Below are positions 49,095 to 60,035 of a stretch of DNA of 64,000 nucleotides, piece by piece. The notes beneath the pieces were generated by a model, which had not been told where the DNA came from, did no database searches, and saw only the letters and a program-made list of their open reading frames with translations. The stretch lies in contig JAYGXS010000003.1 in NCBI GenBank assembly GCA_036362985.1, positions 42,849,135 through 42,913,134 on the forward strand, written 5' to 3'. Every line of letters starts with the position of its first letter. Position 1 is the first letter of the stretch. The DNA is from Ligula intestinalis. Taxonomy: Eukaryota; Platyhelminthes; Cestoda; Diphyllobothriidea; Diphyllobothriidae. The position numbers and the translations under genes were made by a program.

Positions 49095-52000
49095 AAAATG
49101 CCGATTTTGCAAAGGTCCGCAGCATTTGTGGACTTCGACCTCTGCCGACGCGGCTAAGACACGATTTGTGGCGTCTATGCCTTCATGTGGAGACCAATTC
49201 GCCCTCAGGAGGTGGCATGTCCTCCTTTACGGATGTCTTTGATCTGTCTGCGCAGGAGATCCTGCATACACACTGCGCTCAGGCTGCCAGCACCGTGATT
49301 GCCAGACTCCAACGTGCCGCTGAATCGGAGGCAGAGGAACCCATTGACGTCCCCCCGCTGCCCTCTGTCGTCCGTCTGACAAGCGACTTCGAATCAGTGC
49401 TCACCCATTTCTCCAAAACTTATGGTCTGTCCTTTGTTGAAGATAATGGATGGATAAGTGTTCTGAGCACGCTATACACTGTATTGTGGCCTATTAGTCG
49501 TTCTGATCTCTACACCTACTTCACTGCGGTCTTTCATCGCTTTGTGGCTTCCTCTGGCGCTGTGGGCAGCGCTCGTTTATGCAATGCCTTCCGCCTGCTG
49601 CTGCAGTACCACGAGCCGCGGTTGTGCAACTTCCTTGACTCACATAAACTCGCGCCTGAGTGCTACGCGCGACTGTGGTTCGAGTCCTTGTTTGCCAACT
49701 GCCTGCAGGAGGAGACCCTGTTAGCTCTGTGGGACCTTCAGTTCCTCCTCAACACACCACATTTTGGCATGTTTGTTGCACTGGTTTTGTTAGCTAATGC
49801 TAAGGACGAGCTCATGGGAATTCAGGACGTAGAACAGGAGGAGCAAGAGGATGGCGAGATAAACCACACTGACGATGCTCATAATGCCAAGACGGAGGAT
49901 CCTGCCACTGTAGATAAGAACAATGCTTCCTCTACTGAAGCTCCTGTTGCAGAAACAAAGTCACGCGGTAAGTTTCTCGGTGTTTAGAAATATAATAAAT
50001 ACTGTAAAGAAGACGACTTGATCACTGAGACAGTACTGTTATTTGCCTGACGTTTCGACATCAGCCGCGGATTCGACATCAGATACATAGTCAGATTAGT
50101 AGCAGGTAGGGTAACGTATGCACAAAAGTTTGCAACATTTAAAGAATATAGTCATTACTACAAACACAGCAACAATTAACCGTAAATGCCTTCTTGAGTG
50201 TTGGTTGTCTCTTGAGCAGCATGTGGGCTCTGGCCTACTGACCTTTCATCATGCGTGGTGGACTCGGGCGTGATGATTGGGCACTTGGGATTTGCCCAAT
50301 CCATATTCGGTGCTGAGACTCAATTTGGCCAAAGCCAGTCACTGCTTGGGGAACAGGCAGGCCACCGCGTCACCCTACGCCAGAACCGGAGGGCCAGATG
50401 ACCGAACAATCACCACGTCCGAGTCCACCACACGTGATATAAGTTCAGTAGATCAGAGCCCGCATGTCGCTCAACAGACCACCAACATTCAAGAAGGCAA
50501 TTACGGTTGATTGTTGCTGTATGTTTGCAGTAATGGCTGTATTCTATAAATATAGCAAACTCTTGTGCATACGTTACCGTACCTGCTACCACTCTGACTA
50601 TGTCTGATGACGAATCCGCGACGGATGTCGAAACGTCAGGCGAATAAAAGTATTGTCCAGCGATCGAGTCGTATTCTTCTCAATCACTTACTGGGATTCA
50701 CATGTTCGTTTTTATTGGCAAAGATTGTTCTCTTATGTGTCATCGATGTTTTTGGTATGTTAATCGCACTGTTGTCGGAGGTGTATGTGTGTACCTTCAC
50801 TTTTTTCGGGAGTACGAACTTTTGTTCACGGCTAAGTCTTCACGCGCACTCGTGTGCACAGTGTTTGGTTTTGTGCAGTCACTAGCTCAACTTTTCCTGC
50901 CTCCTTCCAGCGATGTTGGATCACTTTCACTTCGATTTGGTTAACCTTTTTACAGTAATACCCTGCCCTCAAAACAAACGCTTCTACATTCGTCCAGCAC
51001 CATTATCCGGAATTATCTATCGTTGCATTATTGACCGTTCTCACTCATACTGGATTCTCGCTAGGAGGTTTTAATTTTTCGTTATCACCCTGTGCGCTCC
51101 TCATCTGGACCATTGGACCGAGACGAGTTGACAGGCAATTGTGTATGAATCAAGCTGACTATTATATATGAGAGCTCACGAGTACTCGCCTTGCCTACGG
51201 CCTAAGTCTGTGATTAGGGATAGGGAGAAAAAGAGCTGTCATCGCGATGTTGCTCGTTTCCCTAAAGTCATTGCATTGGAGCAAGCCAGCTGTAAAACTT
51301 GTAGTTGATAGCGATTGAAAGGAGAAGTAAATCCATCATAGTTTTCGTAGCCTAGGGTTGGACTAAAATATGGCTGTCCCTCCTCCTCGCAGACCTATAA
51401 TAGTAGTTATCTCAGGAAGTGACATTTTACCATAATCCTATGACTTCGAATTCATACCAATTCGTTATCTTTCTTTGTCTCCTTACATTGAGTCATTTTT
51501 GAATAGGAGTAAGGAACTAGTGCGATGGGTCGAACGCTTAATCGCGCTTGGTTCTACGCAACGGTTGATCTAACTTTTTCTTAGTGTATGCTTTCTTCGT
51601 CCCCGTCCTCCTCCTCCTCCTCATCATCATCAACAGCAGCATCTTTAGCAACAGAAGTAACCGACGACTGGTCGCGTAAACAGGACAAAGAAGTTTCGGT
51701 CGCTCACTTGAGTAAACTGACGGACTGCTCCCGGCCAGCCCACAAAAATTTATGTTATCACACGGATTGCTTTTCGGTCGTAGATTCCAAAGAAAATAAG
51801 TCATTCATGCTGCAATCTTTGCCTGCTTAGCGACCCATGAAACACTGTGAGAAGGTAACATGAAAAAAGTTGGGAGGGAGGCCTTAGGGGTATTCAGTGA
51901 ATTAATCGGTTGTTATGTTCATGTTGTTGCGCATGCTTAGCGTCAATTTTAATTGTGTGCTGTATCCTCTTGCTGACTGTCTCTTCCATATTGCTCTACA

Positions 52001-54725
52001 GACGAGCTGCTCGCCCAACTGCGCGGTCTGCCAAATCCAATGCAGACTACGGATGTCGCAGCCCTCGTGGAGTTGACTCTGGTTTACGCGCGCAATACAC
52101 CAAGCTCCTTTTTCAACAACTATCTGCCATTGGTGTTCGGCTCGCCACCGGATCTTAACAACGAGGATCGTCGTCTGCTCACCGATGCGCTCAGTCTACT
52201 GGTCTCGGTTGAGGAAATTCTTGACGCCCAAGCAATGCGTTTTGCCTCCGATGTGGATGAACTATCTTCCGCTGCTACCTCCTCAAGCGTCCGCTTCCTA
52301 CTGGTAGACTGTCGACCTGCGGATCAGTATAACGCTGGACACCTGGCCACTGCTTTCTACCTTGATACCGAGCTCATGCTTTCCAATCCGCCGGAATTTA
52401 CGACTATTGTGAAGGTGGGTGCCACCGAAAACTTCCACTCTCATCGGCAGCTTCTGTACATTGCTTCCCAATCACCGCCCTCTAGCCTGTTTACACCCCC
52501 AAAGTACGTCGTCTTGTAAAAAATAAGAAAACATAGAACCAGTGCATGCAACCCATAGACACCAAAATTCTCTACCCACAGCCGAAGCTGTATGCCAGAT
52601 TTTCGTATTTCTCAGCGCATAGCCTTGCAATTCATTGTTTTGTGCACTAACTACGACGATGGCCACCGTTAACAGGACCGTAGCGTCAGCCTGAATGTGT
52701 GTGAATTAGATTAAAGTGAGGTAGACATGTGCAACACCAACGACACAGCCATCCTTCAGCAGTATTGAGATCAGGATAGGGCGACGGAAACTTTGGTTTG
52801 CATAATAGCTGACCTAGCCTTAGACTCTGTCTACGCGTGCTACAACACGGCTGTTTCATCTCTCGTGACCAAAGCATGCGTCATACACGGCCACGCCAGA
52901 TATCTTCGATTGGGTTTTTCCCGCCAGCAAAACCAGTTATCGATTTTGATTGCTGCGTTCAGCATAGCTTTGTGGGGACAGGTATCTAGACGTTAGTCTC
53001 CTAAAATGTATTTAAGTGATAACTTCCTCCAAATCATCCGTTCTACTGTAGGTATTAAATTAACGTTGCAAGTCCTGTAAACTGGACCCTCCCTCTTTGA
53101 GTCACTGACAGTTCGACCGTCGGTTTCGATTGTGTTTATCGTGTGCTACACGATAGAGTAATGCAGGGACGGCGACTTGCACTAAATTATAGTAAATGTA
53201 GACGTGTGCTGCATCTACCTCACTATCTGTTCCATTTCCCTCACCTGTGTTCGGTGTCAAGACCGGAGATAGGGGCAGGTAGTTGGTAAGACGCAAGTGT
53301 GCATCCACTACCCTTTCCTATGGGGACACAACCCAAAATAACGCTTGCCATACCCTGATTTGATCCCTGAGCTAGTCTAACACATCAACCACGTGGCCCA
53401 TTTAGGAGACATTTTGAGCCACTAATACTTCATTTAAAAGCATATACTTTCCCTTCCGTGTTACTCATTTCCATCTATTTTAGGCTCTTCTACAGTCTCA
53501 GCAGAGAGGTATCGCTTCGGGTTCCAAAGCTGCTGGCGAACATATTGTTTTCATGGGCAGCGGACGAGCAGCAGAGGACCGCATCGCGAACATGGTTGTC
53601 GCACACTTCCTCCGCTTGGGGACGCCCTACGTCAGCCTTGTGGACGGTGGCTACGCTGCCTTACACGAGGCTCTGGGCCCGCTGGAATTTAATAATCGCA
53701 TCGTCACTCATGATCCTGATCTTTGTTTTGTGTGTGCGAGCAATGAGGGCACTCGAATGGCCGAACTGGCGCTCAAAAACCAGCAGCCAACTATCCCCCC
53801 TCTTCCTACCAATAGGCATTCAGCAGGGCGACCACAGCATCAGCAGCAGTCTCAATCACGACTGCAGCCGCCGCCGTCTGGCACTCCTGCGGGAGTCTTT
53901 TCCAAGCTTTCCAATCTTTTAAAAAAACCCACAGCTGTCACCTCCACGACCAGCGTGGCCAGTCAACAGGTCTTGACGAGAAACGTGTCGCCGGTGGTCT
54001 CAACGGCTCCCACTGCAATGACGGTATCTTCATTTGCCCAAGCAAAACCTGCTGGATCTTACAGAAATACCGCTGCGGTCTTCAGTATCGATGACGGCGA
54101 CGAGGAAGATGAGGAAGAAGAAGGCACTGATCTCACCTTTAAGCCCATCGTACTCAATCGCCCACCCATGGAAATACGGGGGGTGTCCGAAACGAAAAAG
54201 CAGTTCTCTAATGTACCTCTGGTTGCTGTAAATCTGGAGCATAGTAATCCTGGCGAGGCTGTCGACTTTCAAGCTTGCAAACAGATGCCTGAGGTGAAGA
54301 AGTACTTCGAGTGTCGTCTTCTGGATGTCACCAACCAGCTTTCGGACAATGGTCTCATCCTTCTCCTTGAACGCCAATTTATAGTGGTTCAGGAGAGGCG
54401 CCAGGTTCTGGCGGACACGATCGCCACCCTTAACCACCTCGTACAGGGCGCCTTCGTTAAACGCCTCGTGGCCAAGACTGGAAGTCCACAGCCGACGGAA
54501 GCGAAACAGAACGGCCGCATTGTCGCGTCCATACCATTCAATTCCATGGTTCGCATTACCTCCAACAAGAGAGTACCCGAACTTATTACCTTTCACTTTT
54601 CTCGAACTGATGACCTTCTGTCAGAGTCGCTGGGGTTCGTTCGGGTTTACATACACAAAGCTGGCGACGCTGTCAAGGCCATCAAATTGGCCGTCTTCAA
54701 CGTTGAAGGTGAAGGTGCCCTGTGA
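49095..54725 (+). CDS. TBC1D23: TBC1 domain family member 23 (TBC1D23), three exons, 5' end missing
   Basis: In animals TBC1D23 is a bridging factor on trans-Golgi membranes. Its N-terminal half binds golgins on endosome-derived vesicles and its C-terminal domain binds the WASH complex. Exons: 49095-49967, 52002-52414 and 53484-54725 (stop TGA), joined in phase to give about 841 codons. The first exon carries the TBC domain (LRPLPTRLRHDLWRLCL, SRSDLYTYFTAVFHRF, RLLLQYHEPRLCNFLDSHKL) and an acidic tail. The second carries the start of the rhodanese-like domain (FLLVDCRPADQYNAGHLATA). The third carries its end (GEHIVFMGSGRAAEDR), a Gln/Pro/Ser-rich linker, AVFSIDDGDEEDEEEE and the C-terminal domain ending KRVPELITFHFSR and AGDAVKAIKLAVF. 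Order and motifs match vertebrate TBC1D23 throughout. The rhodanese loop reads MGSGR with no catalytic Cys, as expected for this family. About 20-30 N-terminal residues are missing. Confidence 0.95.
50049..50082 (-). ncRNA. hammerhead-like motif, left arm (degraded)
   Basis: Minus strand: CTGATGT (last core A changed to T), a disrupted stem II, then GAAACGTC. Confidence 0.35.
50604..50637 (+). ncRNA. hammerhead-ribozyme-like motif, right arm (best preserved)
   Basis: CTGATGA at 50604-50610, one extra C, stem II GAATCCG / CGGATGTC with one bulge, then GAAAC and GTC (predicted cleavage after C at 50637). It lies in the sense orientation of the TBC1D23 transcript. Weak points are the extra base before stem II and poor pairing for stem I next to the core. 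Confidence 0.5.
51606..51642. repeat. (TCC)n(ATC)n microsatellite
   Basis: TCC repeats pass into ATC repeats and then CAGCAGCA, inside the TBC1D23 intron near its 3' end. Confidence 0.85.
52415..53483 (+). other. TBC1D23 intron (1,069 bp)
   Basis: The donor GTGGGT follows the codon for Lys in ...TTIVK (phase 0) and the acceptor is CTATTTTAG at 53475-53483. No repeat or gene is recognised inside it. Confidence 0.88.
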
Positions 54726-57325
54726 TCACGCTTGGTTTATGCTTCTTTTCTCACTCCAAGAGCCTGTGATTTTTTTCACCATCCAACGAAATCGTGGAGC
54801 CTTTTGTTTCTTCATTCTTGCCTTGCTTTTTCGCTGCCTATCATCTCCATTCAAGAAGGATGAGGAGGAGAAAAGTTGGCGTGTGAAGTCTGCTGTATGC
54901 TTGTATTTGTTTTTGACCAGTCTATGCCTCCGACTTAACCCTCTCCTGTTTTACTCTCGAAGAAACTTTCTACTTACTCTTTGTACCTTCTTGCATTGAT
55001 GTTTCTGAGAAACATTTTCTGACTCGGTCTTTTTCAGCGTGTCTTATAGATGGTAACCTGCACTTATCCATAGTGGCAGAGTTTACTAGCTCCGGAGATG
55101 TCCTCGAGAACTTGGCTTGTCTCTCTGAAAATAATGTGTAAACGAGTGAAATTCCGCCTGACATATTCAATTTTCATTTTACGGTAGTCGGCTGATACGT
55201 GGATAAGTAGGAGCTTGTATAGTAAAATTGTAAGCCCAGACTCGCTCTGTTAGGATGAAATACAAGTGGCTAACAAATTCGCTCTTTTTTCCACCGTTAC
55301 CCGACGCTTCTTAGTCTCCCATTACCTCAGTCCATTTAGAAAATATTCCCATTGTTCAATAGGGGAGTCGTAGCTTTCGGTCTTGTTTTGTAGTTAACAC
55401 TGCTGACGGGGAAGGGTTAAAAAGGCAGCTTTATTATTGTTGTTGGATCATTTGTATCGCACGACTAAAGACGGCCTTAAGCTTAGGCACGAGAAATGCG
55501 CCCTCAAGGGACATGCGAAATACTTTGGCCAAGTATACAGTAGATGTTAAAACTGATAAATCCGAGGAGTTTTACAACATCCCCTGCTACGCAAAAATAG
55601 CCTAAGCCACGTTCCTCCAAGTCTTAATGTATAACAGTAAATCCTGATAAAAAGAAGGCATATTGTGGTTTATCAAGTAGTATTATATGCTAAAGTACAA
55701 TTAGTTTTTTTCGGAAAGACAACATTTCGAAAAGGTGAAAAACCGGAGCCAATAACAAAATGTAACTTTAAATGAAGAGGTAGTGTTTTCATGCAAAAAC
55801 CTAGTGAATAAAGCAGCAAAAGTAGAATTAAGCTTGAAAATAATCCTTTTGTGACATTTTCGGACGCATGATAATGTACTACACGCAATTTAAAATAAGG
55901 CTGCTAGCGAAAACTCCAAGTTTCAGTCAGTAATAGAAGATTTAACAGAAAGCTTCCAGTTGTTTCTACATCCTTTGAGTTACGCTAGAATAAGTCAACC
56001 AGATTTTGAATTGATTGTGTCGAGTGGATTGTCACAGGAGTAAGGTATTTCGTAAGCGCAGATGTCGACATGCAGGCCCGTGAATAATGAATTTAAAACA
56101 ATGTGTAATGTGCAATCGTAAACATACCCTTTTGTGTGCATTGAGGGAAATTTCCTTCCGTCACCTTCCTTCGTAATCATTAGCGAATTCGAAGGCCACG
56201 AGCTTCAGATTGTTCCTGAAATTCTGCTTGACACTTAACGAATTTCAATGTTTTTATTCGATTTTCCCTAAATACCGATTTTGTTCTACATATTTACCAA
56301 AAACTTTAAAATAGGATGTTTTTCAAAGCATTTACCTAAATACCCGGATAGAAGACTGTATAGAGTTGTTTTTACCCATTTCCTCTCCATGGTATGAGCC
56401 AAATGCAGTACTGTAGACTGGCGGGAAGTTGTGGCAGGGCCTTCCAGGCTATGTTTGTAGCGTCCAGCTGCGTTGACCGTCAGCCACCGCTGGTTGTTTA
56501 ATTATTGAGTTGGTGTACAGCGATGTGACAATACAACGGACACCTGGCTTAGCGAAGAGCTTTGGGCTTAATGTTCAATGGCCAGGCTTCGGATTCGGAT
56601 CTCTGATTAGTTAAGCTCGAAGCTTTCGTGTGGCAGTCTAACGAGAGCCAGTAAGCCAGAAAAGCGTGTTCCAGTTTTCCTTGCCATTTTCGGTCCACAT
56701 TTCTCTGTGTAGCTGCCTGTAGGCGCTACAGATTGAAATCAATGCGCAACGCGACGGATTTATTTTGCCATCAGTTTGGTAAACTCCATCTCACCTTAAG
56801 CCTTCATTCCCCAAAAATTGTGAAATAATGTTGTCTGGACATATCAATTAAAGGAAGATTGTCTGTTCGTACGGCCAGTAGACGCGCGTCCTCCATAGCG
56901 TAGTCGACAGCGCCATTACATTTAGGATTTTTCTGTTTGCGCAGGTTTTCCAGTTCGAGTGATCTTTTACGATTAATCTTCCTATTTTTTTGCATGGGTG
57001 TTTTTGATCGCAGAATATTAGACCTACTAAATATTTTAGGTAGGTAGTAAACGGACTGGTGTCCTGATCACAGAATGGACTTTGATGTTTCGTCGGTCTA
57101 GTTCCCGCAGGCCGTCGTCTACGTACGACTTATCAGCAGTTGCGTTTCTCTAATCAAGGTAAGGTTATTCTTCGCCCTGCGATCAGAATACAGCAGGGAG
57201 TGTCATTCTCATATATTTTTTAGAGAGAATACTTGCTTTATTCAAAATGAAAAATTCAAAATTTTCAGCAAAAAAATGGCTCCATTCACGGTTATGTAAT
57301 GGGTCATGGTAAAAGATCATCGAAT
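54726..57325. other. TBC1D23 3' flank and spacer
   Basis: The first canonical AATAAA after the stop is at 55807-55812, over 1 kb downstream, so the true 3' end may use a variant signal. The rest is AT-rich with short frames. Near 57170-57220 a weak LINE-RT-like string (RIQQGVSFSYIF) can be read but is not supported by neighbours. Confidence 0.45.
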
Positions 57326-57339
57326 ACTCATAATTAAAG

Positions 57340-58690
57340 GTTTACACGACATTCACATGTAGAGCGATTTCTCGCTGGAGTGCCTCTGCGGCATCTGATT
57401 GGCTAATGTTGTTACGCCTGAGTGCGTAATCATTGGTTGCCGTAAGTTACGCGTGCAATTGCTTGCGCACGTAATTAATCACTCTCACGTGCGTGTGACA
57501 GTAAACGACTGCCTACGACGCGCTGCTCTGCTATTGACTGCATAATCTGTTAATATACCTAATATACCTTTTTGATTGAAGATAACTGTTATTATTGTCG
57601 TTTAATATGTTTAGAAGTGAAAGTAAGAGGACTTGAATGCGCCGTGCGAAGAAGGATGTAAAATAAATGTGCCCAGAAATAGATGAGGTGGTTGATCGCA
57701 TTTATGCCAACAATAAACGTTATGCAATTTATGTTAATGACAGGGAGGGTTCTTTGAACAGGTCGCTGGACTTATCAGCGTCCGATAGTGAAAGTGTTGC
57801 TGCTAGCCTTTCGCAGGAGGACGATCTGCCTGATCTTGTTAGTCTGTCTGATGTTGACAATTTGTCTGATGTTGCCTTTCTGTCTGATGTTGATAATCTG
57901 TCGGAGGATGATAATCTGTCTGAGCTTGATAATGTGTATGATCTTGAAGAAATGCCGGATGTGAATAATGAAATACCCGCACCTGTTCGATTTCGAAATA
58001 AGCTTCATGAGTGGGCTGTGGAGTCAAAAAATCTTCATGAACATCTGTGAAAACTATTAGCTATACTCAGGGACGAAGGACACCATCTGCCCTCAGATTC
58101 TCGAACGCTTAGGCACTCGCTAACTTCCGCTAAGTTTGACCAGTTAGGCAGTGGAGAGTACGTGCATATTGGGCTAAAAGAGCAGTTAATACGAGTAGTT
58201 GACACTCAAGGTAAAGTATCACAGGATGACGAAATCGTTGTCAATCTGGCTATTAATGGTTTGCATCTAGTAGGCCCGTCTCCTTTCGTAAAATGTATTG
58301 TCGGCCTAGTAACGCAATTTCCTCTTGACCCATTGCATCTAATTTACTTTGGTGTTATCAGGAAATTGTTGTGTCTGTGGACTAAGGGTTATCGGACTAA
58401 AGGTACCGATAAAAATGCGAACATTAAAATACAGCCACCTACATTTAAAGGACGCGAATTCGAACTAGTGAAAAGTAAACTACTGAGTTTCAACAAGTAT
58501 CTGCACGCAGAGTTCTTCAAAAGGTGTAGAAGTGTAAATGAAATTGTTTTATGGAAAGTTACTGAGTACAGACAACTTTTGCTGTACAGCGGAGTTGTCG
58601 TCTTAAAGGAAATTTTGCCGGAAAGGAACTTCATGCACTTTTTAGTTCTGTTTGCTGCGATAAGGTTGTTGGCGTCACCCACCTGAATGC
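57340..58690 (+). mobile_element. CACTA-like transposon copy T2, internally deleted
   Basis: A leader with two CCAAT-type boxes (GATTGGCTA at about 57398, CATTGGTTG at about 57430) precedes a transposase ORF of the same superfamily as T1 and T3 but clearly diverged. The DUF4806-like ORF follows at 58821. Confidence 0.65.
57667..58686 (+). pseudogene. T2 transposase, one in-frame stop and an internal deletion
   Basis: One frame runs from 57667 to 58686, broken only by TGA at 58048-58050 (after NLHEHL, before KLLAILRDEG). The N-terminus has an acidic repeat of LSDVDN-type units (57838-57930). It then reads QLGSGEYVHIGL and NLAINGLHL, the position of the first catalytic block of T3 but with Asn for Asp. 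It then jumps to TQFPLDPLHLIYFGVIRKLL, so about 120 residues with the second acidic block (CDAPARAF in T3) are deleted. It ends FMHFLVLFAAIRLLASPT. It cannot be active. Confidence 0.65.
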
Positions 58691-58820
58691 CCCCATTGCC
58701 AGCCTTCGTCAGCGTGAGGACGTAAACATGCGGCTGATGGACCCCTTGTATCGGTGAAGACTGGTAAGACGTTTGCTCCTCATTAAATAACACGTTAAGG
58801 TTGCCTTCCTCTCAAGCAGG

Positions 58821-59173
58821 GAGGGTGCAACATAGAAGATTTCCTACGGAGACTCTTCCACTCCATATTTGACGATGATATAACGCGTTGCGTTAATTTC
58901 TCGGGGAAATAAGCCAAACAAGCGCTACGGGAGACTATCCTGTACGACGTTATACGCGGTATGTTTCATTATAATACTTCTGACCACTTGCGCATTAGAG
59001 GTCTATGCCCTTTGGAAGGGGATCCAGTGGATGTTTCCCAATTAGAGGAGGCATTACGTAGACGCTTTAAGTGGTCGTTGGATGCGTACAGAAAAATGCG
59101 AGCAACGGATGAGCCACCAAATGCTGATGACCAAAGTTCCAGATATTACTTATGTCACTCCAGAGAGGTATAA
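58821..59173 (+). pseudogene. DUF4806-like ORF downstream of T2
   Basis: After an acceptor-like CTTCCTCTCAAGCAG the frame reads GGCNIEDFLRRLFHSIFDDD, then CVNFSGK, a TAA stop at 58907-58909, then KQALRETILYDVIRGMF and a basic C-terminal part to 59173. The block (Gly-Gly, amphipathic helix, F-S-G-K, K-x-A-L) parallels the ORF after T1. It lies on the same strand, about 130 bp beyond the transposase end. Function unknown. Confidence 0.45.
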
Positions 59174-59179
59174 GAAATG

Positions 59180-59985
59180 GATACACCGTCATAAGTTTTT
59201 TCGAAGATTTCTGTAATATAATTTTTCTAATAGAGCTCGAGCTCTTTTTTGACCACAAAAAGCCTGGGGACGGTTGGTTAATATGTGATCAAGAGGGGCG
59301 TCAGCACGAGTGTGGAAGGAAACGAAGTCGTCAAAACCTAACAATGTAAGGGGGCGTAGATTTAAATGGTTGAAGTTACCACTTAAAAGAATAAAATGTT
59401 CTCAATAGATTACCACAAGTTCTAGGGAAAGTGGGGGTTATGTAAATACTGAGCCCACTGAGCCCCCGAAAATAAACTGCCAGTTGCCGAATGCAAATTG
59501 TGGAATAATCACATTATAAAAAACGTACTACTCGCTAATTTTCTTAATATGTTTGTTTAGAAAACTACCGATTATATTTCTTCTGTCAATTAGCAGGCAG
59601 ACTCGTTAAACCAACAAGGGTGCACGATGGGCGCATCGCCGACACTCGATGAGGTTCGCGTGACCTCCGCAACCTTCTCTTCGTGGGACCCTTGGTATTA
59701 TGGCGAAAACCGCGATGGACTCTCCCTGACATGCTTCAAACACTCTTAGCACAGGCCATCCGCTTCGAATATACTCTGCACCCCCCCTCCCCCAGGCGAC
59801 AGTTTTTCTCCTTAAATCTCTCAAATGGCATTCAAACCCCTAGACTTCTGAACAATGCCTAAGGAGTTTTTTCACTGTCGGCCCTCAAATTTTTGGCAAC
59901 GCCACTGATCTGAAATGTTCTGCAGATCAAATGCGTTGAAAAAACTGTACCAATAGGGAGTTCAAAGGTATTTACCTATATTTCC
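59180..59985. other. no gene recognised
   Basis: A 65-codon frame ends at 59349. The rest up to the AATAAA at 59989 looks like the noncoding tail of a retroelement and is unclassified. Confidence 0.4.
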
Positions 59986-59988
59986 CTC

Positions 59989-60015
59989 AATAAAACCTGA
60001 CCTGACCTGACCTGA
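59989..60015 (+). repeat. polyadenylation signal and (CCTGA)4 tail
   Basis: AATAAA at 59989-59994 is followed by four CCTGA units (59996-60015). LINEs of the CR1 type often end in short tandem repeats, so this may be the 3' end of an unidentified element. Confidence 0.6.
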
Positions 60016-60035
60016 CATAAATAATGCCTTTAGAC

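Larger units (their letters stand above)
50013..50681. mobile_element. palindromic PLE family II remnant in the TBC1D23 intron
   Basis: 50013-50280 and the reverse complement of about 50400-50681 match along their length (for example GCCTGACGTTTCGACATC against GATGTCGAAACGTCAGGC). The central spacer (about 50281-50399) matches the 3' coding end of the 19-kb copy (TTTGCCCAATCCATATTCGG). Each arm carries a hammerhead-like motif, the two pointing in opposite directions. No RT or endonuclease core is left, so this is a short non-autonomous derivative. Confidence 0.85.
49968..52001 (+). other. TBC1D23 intron (2,034 bp) with PLE remnant
   Basis: The donor is GTAAGT at 49968 (exon ends after one base of a codon) and the acceptor is TTGCTCTACAG at 51991-52001. 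It contains the palindromic PLE at 50013-50681 and a (TCC)n(ATC)n tract at 51606-51642. Nothing else is recognised. Confidence 0.88.

Noticed and set aside
54030..54596. 188-codon minus-strand ORF
   Set aside because: Antisense shadow of the last TBC1D23 exon.
57160..57225. Reverse-transcriptase motif B (IRIQQGVSFSYIF)
   Set aside because: No motif A or C in suitable positions, so similarity may be chance.
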